Source: Cellulomonas sp. Root485 (lineage in GTDB: Bacteria; Actinomycetota; Actinomycetes; Actinomycetales; Cellulomonadaceae). From it: a DNA stretch of 64,000 nt. Below are positions 36,016 through 42,710 of the stretch, one piece after another (the first letter of the stretch is position 1; each line of letters opens with the position of its first letter). The notes beneath the pieces are model-generated. The model did not search any database. It saw only the letters and a program-made list of their open reading frames with translations, and was not told the origin of the DNA. The stretch spans positions 356,995-420,994 of the forward strand of contig NZ_LMFC01000003.1 of the NCBI RefSeq assembly GCF_001426705.1, given 5' to 3'. Both the position numbers and the translations under genes were made by a program.

Positions 36016-36732
36016 TCAGGCCTCCGGGTTCGGGTCCGGGACCGACTGCGGGTCGCCGGCCAGGATGAGGTACAGGTCCCGGCGCGCGCGGTCGAGGACC
36101 TCGAGCGCCTGGGTCGCCTGCTGGTCGGTGCCCGTGCGGGCGACCTGGTGGGCCGCCGCGCCGAGTGCCTCGAGGGCCCCGCGCAGGGCGCGACCCGGCG
36201 AGGTCGGCCGGCTCGCGGCGTCCTCCCACGGGCTGCCCAGCTGCTCGGCGTTCTCGGTGACGTACGTGCCGCCCGCCTCGGTGAGCGTGGCCATCTTGCG
36301 GCCGGACTCGGAGGTGATGGCGATGAGGCCCTCGTCCTCGAGGAGGTTGAGCGCCGGGTAGATGGCGCCCGGGCTGGGCCGCCACGTGCCGCCCGACCGC
36401 TCGCCGATCTGCTGGATCAGCTGGTAGCCGTGCATCGGCTCCTCGGCCAGGAGCAGCAGGATCGCGGCGCGGATGTCGCCGCGTCCGGCACGCCGGCCGG
36501 GACCGCGACCGCGGCCGCCCGGGCCGAAGCCAGGACCGCCGAAGCCGCGCGGGCCGCCCGGGCCGAAGCCGTGGTGCTCGTGCGGGAACGCTCCGCGGGG
36601 TCCGCCGCGGCGCGGGTCGAAGCCCTCCTCGTAGGGGGCGTCGGGGAAGTCGCCGCGACGGCGGCGGGTGCGGCCGCGCTCGGCGGTCGGGTCGGTGGTG
36701 GTGCTGACGTAGGGGTGACGTGGGTGTCGCAT
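36016..36732 (-). CDS. PadR-family transcriptional regulator with a Gly/Pro/Arg-rich N-terminus
   Basis: A 238-residue regulator. Residues 1-85 are a low-complexity tail rich in Gly, Pro, Arg, His and Phe. The PadR winged helix follows (GDIRAAILLLLAEEPMHGYQLIQQIGERSGGTWRPSPGAIYPALNLLEDEGLI), then a C-terminal coiled region. The ATG at 36732 has AGGAGA nearby. A nearly perfect palindrome covers its promoter, so it is likely autoregulated. No co-regulated target follows on the same strand; the terminator at 35964 ends the unit. The disordered extension is unusual for PadR. Confidence 0.9.
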   Translation of the reverse strand: MRHPRHPYVSTTTDPTAERGRTRRRRGDFPDAPYEEGFDPRRGGPRGAFPHEHHGFGPGGPRGFGGPGFGPGGRGRGPGRRAGRGDIRAAILLLLAEEPMHGYQLIQQIGERSGGTWRPSPGAIYPALNLLEDEGLIAITSESGRKMATLTEAGGTYVTENAEQLGSPWEDAASRPTSPGRALRGALEALGAAAHQVARTGTDQQATQALEVLDRARRDLYLILAGDPQSVPDPNPEA

Positions 36733-36819
36733 GAGGTGTCTCCTGACGATGTGGGTCGCGGGGGCGGGGTCGCTCGGCCGCGGCGTCCGGGAGGTCGTGC
36801 GATCTCGACCGGATGACGT

Positions 36820-36849
36820 AAAGATATATCGTCGATCTATCTTTGACAA
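36820..36849 (-). promoter_or_regulatory. Promoter and palindromic operator of the PadR gene
   Basis: On the minus strand, TTGTCA (36844-36849), a 17-nt spacer and TATCTT (36821-36826) form a promoter. A 25-bp dyad at 36820-36844 (arms AAAGATA and TATCTTT, with inner ATCG/CGAT; one mismatched pair) covers the spacer and both hexamer edges. PadR proteins usually autoregulate at such sites. Confidence 0.8.
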
Positions 36850-36862
36850 CCCCTAGCGATAA

Positions 36863-37570
36863 TCAGAGCCGCGCGAGCACCGCCCCGCCGTGCACACCGA
36901 GCACCTGACCTGTGGTCCAGCCACCGTCCGGCGACGCCAGGTAGGCGACCGCCGCGGCGACCTCCTCGACCGTCCCCGGCCGGCCCATCGGCACGCGTGC
37001 CAGCCGACGCGCGTACTCGGCGTCGTCGAGCCGGCCGGCCCAGAACTCGGTGTCAGGCACGAACCCGGGCGCGACCGCGTTGACGGCGATCCCGTCGGCC
37101 GCCACCCGGGCGGCGGTCCCGGTGACCCACGAGTTGATCGCCGCCTTGGCCGCGCCGTACGACCCAGCGCCGCGCAGGGCGGCCACCGAGCTCATCGCGA
37201 TGATCCGCCCACCCGGTCGCGGCATCGCCGGCAGCAGCGCTTCTCCGAGCAGGACGGTGGTCAGGACGTTCAGGCGGAACTCGTCGACCCACAGGTCGGC
37301 CGTCGCCGCCAGGCTGTCGTCGCGGGGCTCGAGGGACCCACCCGCGTTGAGCACCAGCACGTCGACCGCACCCAGCCGCTCCGCCAGCGCCGCCACCTCG
37401 GCCGGGTCGCGAAGGTCTGCCACCTCGACGCGCATCGTCCCCGCAGCGGTCTCCTCGAGCACCTCCCGACGCCGACCGACTATCACCACGTCGTCCCCGT
37501 CGGCCGCCAGCCTGCGCGCCACCGCGCGTCCGATGCCAGTCCCGCCGCCCGTCACCACCGCAGTTCTCAT
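36863..37570 (-). CDS. Short-chain dehydrogenase/reductase
   Basis: A 235-residue SDR with TGGGTGIGRAVARRLAA (cofactor loop), LNAGG, SSVAALRGAGSYGAAKAA (S and Y-x3-K) and the C-terminal ASPDGGWTTGQVLGVHGGAVL typical of FabG-type SDRs. The start ATG at 37570 is chosen over an open frame further upstream that lacks an RBS. It is upstream of the PadR gene on the same strand, separated from it by the PadR promoter. Substrate unknown. Confidence 0.88.
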   Translation of the reverse strand: MRTAVVTGGGTGIGRAVARRLAADGDDVVIVGRRREVLEETAAGTMRVEVADLRDPAEVAALAERLGAVDVLVLNAGGSLEPRDDSLAATADLWVDEFRLNVLTTVLLGEALLPAMPRPGGRIIAMSSVAALRGAGSYGAAKAAINSWVTGTAARVAADGIAVNAVAPGFVPDTEFWAGRLDDAEYARRLARVPMGRPGTVEEVAAAVAYLASPDGGWTTGQVLGVHGGAVLARL

Positions 37571-37731
37571 CGGTCCACCGAAGCATCGGCGTGCGGCTCT
37601 GTCGATCGGGACGGCCACGCGCGTCAGGGGCGCGACGACGTCGACGGGCTCACCGTGCTCGCCGGCGAGCCGATCCGCGGGACCGGCGAGGTCGCCGAGA
37701 TCCGCGAGTCGATCGCTCCGCCGGACGGCCT
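37571..37731 (+). other. Gap with a possible gene remnant on the plus strand
   Basis: The plus strand reads in one frame RDDVDGLTVLAGEPIRGTG then EVAEIRESIAPPDGL and a TAG at 37733-37735. The codon use looks protein-like, but there is no start codon or RBS in that frame. It may be the 3' end of a decayed gene. The TAG overlaps the stop of the opposing VOC gene. Otherwise I see nothing here. Confidence 0.3.
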
Positions 37732-38127
37732 CTAGGACGTCATCTGCGCGAGCTGGATCAGGTTGCCGCAGGTGTCGTCGAGCACCGCGACGATGACCGG
37801 CCCCAGGTCCGTCGGCTCCTGCACGAAGCGCACGCCCAGCGCGGTCAGCCGCTCGAACTCCGCCTGGACGTCGTCGACGCCGAACGACGTGGCGGGGATG
37901 CCGTCCTCGACCAGCGCCGCCTTGTACGGGCCGACCGCCGGGTGACCGCTGGGTTCGAGGAGGAGCTCGACGCCGTCCGGGACGGCCGGGGAGACGACGG
38001 TCAGCCAGCGGTCGTCGCCGCCGAGGGGGATGTCGTTCTTGAGGACGAACCCCAGGACGTCGGTGTAGAAGTCGAGGGCCTTCTGCTGGTCGTCGACGAA
38101 CACGCTGGTCACGGTGATGCGGATCAT
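37732..38127 (-). CDS. VOC-family (glyoxalase/bleomycin-resistance fold) protein
   Basis: A 131-residue VOC protein. It has the two-beta-alpha-beta-beta-beta repeats: ITVTSVFVDDQQKALDFYTDVLGFVLKNDIPLGGDDRWLTV and later PATSFGVDDVQAEFERLTALGVRFVQEPTDLGPVIVAVLDDTCGNLIQLAQ. The C-terminal D-x-x-G-N-x-I pattern is typical, but the metal histidine and glutamate set is not complete, so metal-dependent activity is uncertain. It overlaps the ArsR-type gene by four bases (ATGA) and is co-expressed with it. Confidence 0.9.
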   Translation of the reverse strand: MIRITVTSVFVDDQQKALDFYTDVLGFVLKNDIPLGGDDRWLTVVSPAVPDGVELLLEPSGHPAVGPYKAALVEDGIPATSFGVDDVQAEFERLTALGVRFVQEPTDLGPVIVAVLDDTCGNLIQLAQMTS

Positions 38128-38414
38128 GGGGACTCTCCTTCGTCGGGGACGGGCCAGCGTGTGGCGATCTGCCGCAGCGGTCCGGTGTCGAGGTGGTGGA
38201 ACTTGTATCGGCCCTCGCGGCGGACGGTCACCAGGCCGGCCTCCTCGAGCACCTCCAGGTGCTGCGAGACGGCCTGCCGGGTGGAGCCCAGCCCGTGCCG
38301 CATGGTCAGCCGCGTGCACAGCTCGAACAGCGACTGCCCGTCGCGCTCCTGCAGCTCGTCGAGGATCGCGCGGCGGGTGGCGTCGGACAGGGCCTTGAAG
38401 ACGTCGGCTGCCAC
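38124..38414 (-). CDS. ArsR/SmtB-family regulator, leaderless and probably autoregulated
   Basis: A 96-residue winged-helix regulator (VFKALSDATRRAILDELQERDGQSLFELCTRL, GSTRQAVSQHLEVLEEAGLVTVRREGRYKFHHLD). The GTG at 38414 is preferred over an ATG at 38435 because the -10 TATACA ends just 6 nt upstream; the ATG would be inside the promoter. Metal-binding cysteine pairs typical of ArsR are absent; the lone C sits in FELCTRL, so it more likely senses something else. It controls the VOC gene downstream, with which it overlaps. Confidence 0.85.
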   Translation of the reverse strand: MAADVFKALSDATRRAILDELQERDGQSLFELCTRLTMRHGLGSTRQAVSQHLEVLEEAGLVTVRREGRYKFHHLDTGPLRQIATRWPVPDEGESP

Positions 38415-38420
38415 GCACCA

Positions 38421-38450
38421 TGTATAGGCAAGCATTCACTTGCCTGTCAA
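38421..38450 (-). promoter_or_regulatory. Consensus leaderless promoter with operator, ArsR/VOC unit
   Basis: On the minus strand, TTGACA (38445-38450), an 18-nt spacer and TATACA (38421-38426) form a near-consensus promoter, with the GTG start codon 6 nt beyond the -10. An AGGCAAG-N6-CTTGCCT inverted repeat at 38426-38445 fills the spacer, as expected for an autoregulatory repressor site. Confidence 0.88.
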
Positions 38451-38526
38451 GGGACTGTCGATTTCCGGAACCCTCGCGCGTCATCGCCCTGACCGGCAGG
38501 GTGGGACCGACGAAGGAGATGACGAC

Positions 38527-38880
38527 ATGACCGACCGATGGATGGTCCTGCTGTGGGGCGACGAGGGGTTCTGGGAGAACGCGTCGCCCGAGACCCAGGA
38601 GCGCGTGATGGGCGAGCACCAGGCGTACTCGGACGCCTGCACCGAGCGCGGCTACACGATCCTCGGCGGTGAGGAGCTGGGCTTCTCGAAGAACGCGCTC
38701 ACCGTGCGTCCCGACGGCATCGTCACCGAGGGCCCGTTCGTCGAGCTGGCCGAGCACCTCGGCGGCTACTACGTCATCGAGACCGACGACGCGCAGGGCC
38801 TCGCGGAGCTCACCGGGAAGCTGCTGCTCACCGACGGCGGCGGCGCCGAGCTGCGACCCGTCGTGGTGCACGACGCATGA
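38527..38880 (+). CDS. YciI-family (DGPF) protein 1 of the ECF42-linked array
   Basis: A 117-residue protein starting at the ATG at 38527 after AAGGAGAT. It has the DGPF-type motif as VTEGPFVELAEHLGGYYVIETDDAQGLAEL, with E replacing the D of DGPF, and the N-terminal WMVLLWGDEGFWENAS. The next gene overlaps it by four bases, and the group of four runs into an ECF42-type sigma gene. The function of these proteins is not known; in other actinobacteria ECF42 factors drive such genes. Confidence 0.9.
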   Translation: MTDRWMVLLWGDEGFWENASPETQERVMGEHQAYSDACTERGYTILGGEELGFSKNALTVRPDGIVTEGPFVELAEHLGGYYVIETDDAQGLAELTGKLLLTDGGGAELRPVVVHDA

Positions 38881-39227
38881 GCCCGAAGACGTTCGTCCTC
38901 CTCATGTACGCCACGGAGGGCGACTGGGACAACGCCGACGAGGCGACGAAGGCCGAGTACTACCGGCAGCACGGCGACTACGACGACCGGGCCGCCGACT
39001 TCGGCGTGACGTTCCTGGCCAGCGAGGCGCTCCAGTCGGTGACCACGGCCGTCACCCTGCGGCGGACCGGCGACGACGCCGAGATCACCGAGGGCCCGTT
39101 CGCCGAGACCGTCGAACAGCTCGGCGGTTTCTACCTCGTCACCGCACCCGACCGGGAGGCCGTCCTGAAGCACGCGATGCTGCTCCCGGAGTACACGATC
39201 GAGGTCCGCGAGATCGCCCAGATGTGA
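38877..39227 (+). CDS. YciI-family (DGPF) protein 2 of the ECF42-linked array
   Basis: A 116-residue protein beginning MSPKTFVLLMYATEGDW, with the motif ITEGPFAETVEQLGGFYLVTAPDREAVLKHAMLLPEYTIEVREI. It overlaps the first YciI gene by four bases (ATGA), so the two are translated together. The motif order matches the family: a short acidic loop, a Gly-Pro turn and a conserved aromatic before the last strand. Confidence 0.92.
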   Translation: MSPKTFVLLMYATEGDWDNADEATKAEYYRQHGDYDDRAADFGVTFLASEALQSVTTAVTLRRTGDDAEITEGPFAETVEQLGGFYLVTAPDREAVLKHAMLLPEYTIEVREIAQM

Positions 39228-39305
39228 TCTGTCGATCCTGGTGCGTCCCGCCCGTCATCGGGGCAGCGGGACGCACCAGACGTCCTCCGACCAGCAGGAG
39301 CTGAC

Positions 39306-39704
39306 ATGGCCGAGTTCACCGTCATCCTCTACCGCGACGACGCCCGCGCCGCCGCGCTCACCGCCGAGGAGTCCGCGCGCGCGTGGGCCGCCCACAGCGG
39401 GTTCCACCAGCACTGCGCCGACCAGGGGTGGGAGATCGTCGCCACCAGGGCCCTCGGCGCGGCCACCCGGGCGCGGTCGCTGCGGTCCGACGGGCGCGCG
39501 GGAGTCGTCGTCACCGACGGCCCCTACGCCGAGACCGCGGAGCAGGTGGCTGGGTTCTACCTGGTCGCCCGCACCTCGCTGGACGCGCTGACCGAGGCGG
39601 TGTCCGCGCTCGTCCTGAACGGCGAGACCGCCGAGATCCGGCCCACCGAACGGTTCGAGGACGGCGTCCCGGTGAACGGCGCCGACGCGCTGACCGCGTC
39701 GTGA
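39306..39704 (+). CDS. YciI-family (DGPF) protein 3 of the ECF42-linked array
   Basis: A 132-residue protein starting FTVILYRDDARAAALTAEES, with VTDGPYAETAEQVAGFYLVARTSLDALTEAVSALV, the best DGPF match in the array. An AGGAGCTGAC sequence precedes the ATG at 39306. It overlaps the GTG of the fourth gene by four bases, and that gene overlaps the sigma gene, so all are coupled. It is somewhat longer than the other copies and carries a polar C-terminal extension. Confidence 0.9.
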   Translation: MAEFTVILYRDDARAAALTAEESARAWAAHSGFHQHCADQGWEIVATRALGAATRARSLRSDGRAGVVVTDGPYAETAEQVAGFYLVARTSLDALTEAVSALVLNGETAEIRPTERFEDGVPVNGADALTAS

Positions 39705-39928
39705 GGTTCGTCGTCCTCGCGTTCGGGCCCGCGGTGCTGCCCGCCGGCATCACACTGGGTTCCGTGGACACGGCGACCTCGGTGCAGGACCGCGCACTGC
39801 GTGACGGGACGTTCGACGGGCACGCGTCGGCGCTGACCGGCCTCCAGGTGATCGACGCCCCCGACCTCGACGTCGTCCTGGAGCAGCTGCCCGCGGTCGG
39901 CACGTTCGAGGTGCGGCCCGTCGCGTGA
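39701..39928 (+). CDS. Short YciI-like protein 4, lacking the DGPF loop
   Basis: A 75-residue protein with GTG start overlapping the previous stop. The later part, ALTGLQVIDAPDLDVVLEQLPAVGTFEVRPVA, matches the last strand and helix of YciI proteins, and the start VRFVVLAFGPAVLPAGI the first strand, but the DGPF loop is missing and the length is about two thirds of normal. It may be a degenerate or regulatory copy. It overlaps the sigma factor's GTG by four bases, which argues that it is still read. Confidence 0.7.
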   Translation: MRFVVLAFGPAVLPAGITLGSVDTATSVQDRALRDGTFDGHASALTGLQVIDAPDLDVVLEQLPAVGTFEVRPVA

Positions 39929-41442
39929 CCGCTTCCGACGACGCCCTCGCCGACGCCTGGCAGACCCACTGGTCTCGCCTGATCGGCCTGCTCATCGGCC
40001 AGTTCGCCCGCCCCGACCTGGCCGAGGACGCCGTCTCCGACGCCTTCGAGGCCGCCGCACGGCACTGGCCCGACGACGGCGTCCCGACGAACACCGGCGC
40101 GTGGCTGCTCACAGCCGCGCGCCGGCGCGTGCTCGACCGGCTCCGCTCGGAGGCGGTCCAACGGAAGAAGGAACCCTTGATGGTGGTCGACGACGAGATG
40201 CGTGCCGCGGCCGCGGCCGTCGTCGACCCCGGCGCCCACGTGGCCGACGAGCAGCTCCGGCTGATCTTTGCCTGCTGCCACCCCGCCATCGCCCCCGACG
40301 ACCGCGTCGCCCTGACCCTGCGGTTCGTCGTCGGCCTCACCACCACCGAGATCGGTCGGCTCCTGCTCGTCCAGGAGGCGACCATGGCCGCCCGGCTGAC
40401 CCGCGCCAAGAAGCGCCTCGCGTCCTCCGGCATCCCCTTCGCGACCCCCGCGCCCGAGCGCCTCGACGAGCGCCTCGACGTCGTCGCGACCGTCGTGTAC
40501 CTCGCCTTCACCTCCGGCTACCACCCCGGCGTCGGCGACGTCCCCTTGCGCGTCGACCTCGGCGACGAGGCCATCCGGCTCCTGCGCGTCCTCGACTCCC
40601 TCCTGCCCGACCGCGCCGTCGTCCGCTCCCTGCTCGCCCTCCTGCTCCTGCAGCACTCCCGCCGCGACACCCGCCTCGACCCGTCCGGCGCGCTCGTCCT
40701 GCTCCCCGACCAGGACCGCACCCGCTGGCACCGCGACGAGATCACCGAAGGCGTGGATCTCCTCGAGTCCCTGTCGCCGCGCACACCCTCCAGCGACCCA
40801 CCGCCCCTCGTCGAGACGCAGCCTCCTGCCCCGTCGACACCCCCCGCCACCCCGACCTCCGGCCCGTCGACACCACCCGCCACCCCGACCTCCGGCCCGT
40901 CGGCACCACCCGCGACCCCGGCCTCCGGCCCGTCGACGCCCCCCGCCACCGCGCGTCCTTTCCCGTCGCGACCGAGTGCTCCCCCAGATCCACGTCCGTC
41001 GGTGGCTCGCGACGCTCCTGCCCCGGCCGGGCACCAGTCGCGGCTCGCGACGGAGTACCGGCTGCAGGCCCTGATCGCCGCCGAGCACGCCACCGCCCCG
41101 ACCGCCGCCGACACCCGCTGGTCCGTCATCGCCGACCTGTACGCCCAGCTCGAAGCGCTCACGGGCTCGCCGGTCGTCCGGCTGGCCCGAGCGGTCGCCG
41201 TGGCCGAGGCGTTCGGCCCCGACGCAGGTCTGCAGCTGCTGGACGGCCTCGACGACGCCCTCCCCCGCCATCACCGCGTCCCCGCCGTCCGCGCCGAGCT
41301 CCTCCGCCGCGCCGGCAACCCGACCGCCGCCGCCGCGGCATACCGAGCAGCCCTGTCCCTGGTCACCAACCCCACCGAACGCACCCACCTGGAGACCCGC
41401 CTGTCAGACCTGGACACCCCCACCCCTGCCCCGCCGGAGTAG
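39925..41442 (+). CDS. ECF42-type sigma factor with C-terminal TPR-like domain and a Pro/Ser/Thr repeat insertion
   Basis: A 505-residue sigma factor with GTG start. Region 2 lies at about 10-80 (LIGQFARPDLAEDAVSDAFEAAARHW, then AWLLTAARRRVLDRLRS) and region 4 near residues 115-170 (FACCHPAIAPDDRVALTLRFVVGLTTTEIGRLLLVQEATMAARLTRAKKRL). A long helical C-terminus holds ECF42/DUF6596 features (VATVVYLAFTSGYH) and TPR-like repeats. Residues about 303-346 are a low-complexity insertion of PSTPPATPTSG units encoded by 33-bp repeats. ECF42 genes are known to sit beside DGPF genes; here four precede it directly. Confidence 0.92.
   Translation: MTASDDALADAWQTHWSRLIGLLIGQFARPDLAEDAVSDAFEAAARHWPDDGVPTNTGAWLLTAARRRVLDRLRSEAVQRKKEPLMVVDDEMRAAAAAVVDPGAHVADEQLRLIFACCHPAIAPDDRVALTLRFVVGLTTTEIGRLLLVQEATMAARLTRAKKRLASSGIPFATPAPERLDERLDVVATVVYLAFTSGYHPGVGDVPLRVDLGDEAIRLLRVLDSLLPDRAVVRSLLALLLLQHSRRDTRLDPSGALVLLPDQDRTRWHRDEITEGVDLLESLSPRTPSSDPPPLVETQPPAPSTPPATPTSGPSTPPATPTSGPSAPPATPASGPSTPPATARPFPSRPSAPPDPRPSVARDAPAPAGHQSRLATEYRLQALIAAEHATAPTAADTRWSVIADLYAQLEALTGSPVVRLARAVAVAEAFGPDAGLQLLDGLDDALPRHHRVPAVRAELLRRAGNPTAAAAAYRAALSLVTNPTERTHLETRLSDLDTPTPAPPE
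40831..40962 (+). repeat. 33-bp tandem repeat inside the sigma gene
   Basis: Units start at 40831, 40864, 40897 and 40930 and encode PSTPPATPTSG with a few changes. They insert a proline-rich stretch between the N-terminal sigma domains and the C-terminal helical domain. The near-identical units suggest expansion by slippage. Confidence 0.9.
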
Positions 41443-41453
41443 CCAGCTCGTCG

Positions 41454-41524
41454 CCGAGGTCGTGGGTTCGACCCGAGCGCGTGGGTGTGCACCAACGATC
41501 TGGCACCGAACGAACGATCTCGCC
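41454..41524. repeat. Intergenic double-inverted repeat, GAGATCGTGGG version, copy 3
   Basis: GAGGTCGTGGGTTCGACCC and GAGCGCGTGGGTGTG are followed by ACCAACGATCTGG and GAACGATCTCG. It starts 12 bp after the sigma gene and precedes a gene in the same direction, so unlike the other three copies it is not between convergent genes. Confidence 0.78.
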
Positions 41525-41616
41525 GATCCGCCCACGGCCATCGGTGCAGATGGGGGTGTCCACAGCTCGGCTGCGTGGCGTCGGTGAACGCCTAGCCGGA
41601 CGGCGACGATCGGGTG

Positions 41617-42552
41617 ATGCCTCGACGACCCGGATCCATCGCCCCCACACCTCCGGACCGGCCGGTGGTGCACCTCGCCCGGGACACTCCCCGGCACGCG
41701 GTCGCAGCCCGCCTCGCCGCCGAGGAGTGGCGACGCGTGGGTCGTGGCGTCTACGTCCCGGTCGACGGGCCGCCCGACAAGCGCGCCGACGCCCTGGCGC
41801 GGATCGTCGGCCTCCACGCGCGCCTCGCCAGCGCGACCTGTTTCGGCCACACGTCCGCCGCACTTCTGCACGGACTGCCACTGTGGGAGGCGGCCGCAGT
41901 GACACACGTCTTCCAGCGCTCCTCGGCCAGCGGGGACCGTTCGTCGGAGATCGTCAGGCACACCCCGTTCCCACTTCCCGAGGACGTGGTCGTCCTCGAC
42001 GGCATCCCCGCGACGACACTCGGGCGGACGGCGTGGGACTGCGCGAGGTACCTCCGGGCGCTGGGTGGGCTGGTGATCGTCGACGCGGCGCTGCGTGCCG
42101 GGGTGCAGAGGGCCGACCTGGAGGCACGCGCCGCAGCCGCCGCCCGTGGACGCGGGTCGGCCCGCGGCATGGCGGTCCTCCGTCTCGCCGACGGCGGCGC
42201 GGAGTCGGCATGGGAGTCCGCCTGCCGATTCACGCTGCTGCGCGCGGGACTTCCGGTGCCGCAGACACAGATTCCCGTGGCCACGCGACTCGGCACGTTC
42301 TGGGCCGACCTCGGCTGGGAGGAGTGGAAGGTCCTGCTCGAGTACGACGGTCGGACCAAGTACGTGGGGCGGTCCACGGAGGAGTTCATGCGCGAGAAGA
42401 GACGCCACGACGCCGTCGTCGAGGAGGGCTGGCGGATGCTGCGGGTCACGCGCGACGACGTCCGAGACTCCGCCTTGCTCGTTCGCCGCGTCGCCGCACT
42501 GCTCCCGCCCGCCGTCGCGGCGTCGCTCCGCCCACGACGCGACCTCGGCTGA
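41617..42552 (+). CDS. AbiEi-like / DUF559-type protein
   Basis: A 311-residue protein. The N-terminal region DTPRHAVAARLAAEEWRRVGRGVYVPVDGPPDKRADALARIVGLHARLASATCFGHTSAALLHGL matches the AbiEi winged-helix antitoxin-like domain. The C-terminal region ADLGWEEWKVLLEYDGRTKYVGRSTEEFMREKRRHDAVVEEGWRMLRVTRDDV matches the DUF559/Vsr-type PD-(D/E)xK nuclease pattern: the D, then E-YDG-K. Such proteins are common in actinobacteria, but their role is not known, and no AbiEii-type toxin gene follows. An ATG at 41617 and a GTG at 41614 are both possible starts. Confidence 0.85.
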   Translation: MPRRPGSIAPTPPDRPVVHLARDTPRHAVAARLAAEEWRRVGRGVYVPVDGPPDKRADALARIVGLHARLASATCFGHTSAALLHGLPLWEAAAVTHVFQRSSASGDRSSEIVRHTPFPLPEDVVVLDGIPATTLGRTAWDCARYLRALGGLVIVDAALRAGVQRADLEARAAAAARGRGSARGMAVLRLADGGAESAWESACRFTLLRAGLPVPQTQIPVATRLGTFWADLGWEEWKVLLEYDGRTKYVGRSTEEFMREKRRHDAVVEEGWRMLRVTRDDVRDSALLVRRVAALLPPAVAASLRPRRDLG

Positions 42553-42584
42553 CCACCACGCCACCACGCCCCCCGCCCCAATGC

Positions 42585-42652
42585 CGAAATCGTGGCTTCG
42601 ACCCGAGATCGTGGGTGCGGACTCCCGATCTCGCGCCAAACGCACGATCTCG
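42585..42652. repeat. Intergenic double-inverted repeat, GAGATCGTGGG version, copy 4
   Basis: CGAAATCGTGGCTTCGACC and CGAGATCGTGGGTGCGG are followed by CTCCCGATCTCG and CGCACGATCTCG. It lies between the convergent AbiEi-like gene (ends 42552) and mntH (ends 42711). Confidence 0.8.
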
Positions 42653-42710
42653 CCTACGCGCGGATGTGGGCGCGTGGGGGATTCCAGGGGTGGGCGGAGC
42701 AGGGGACCTG

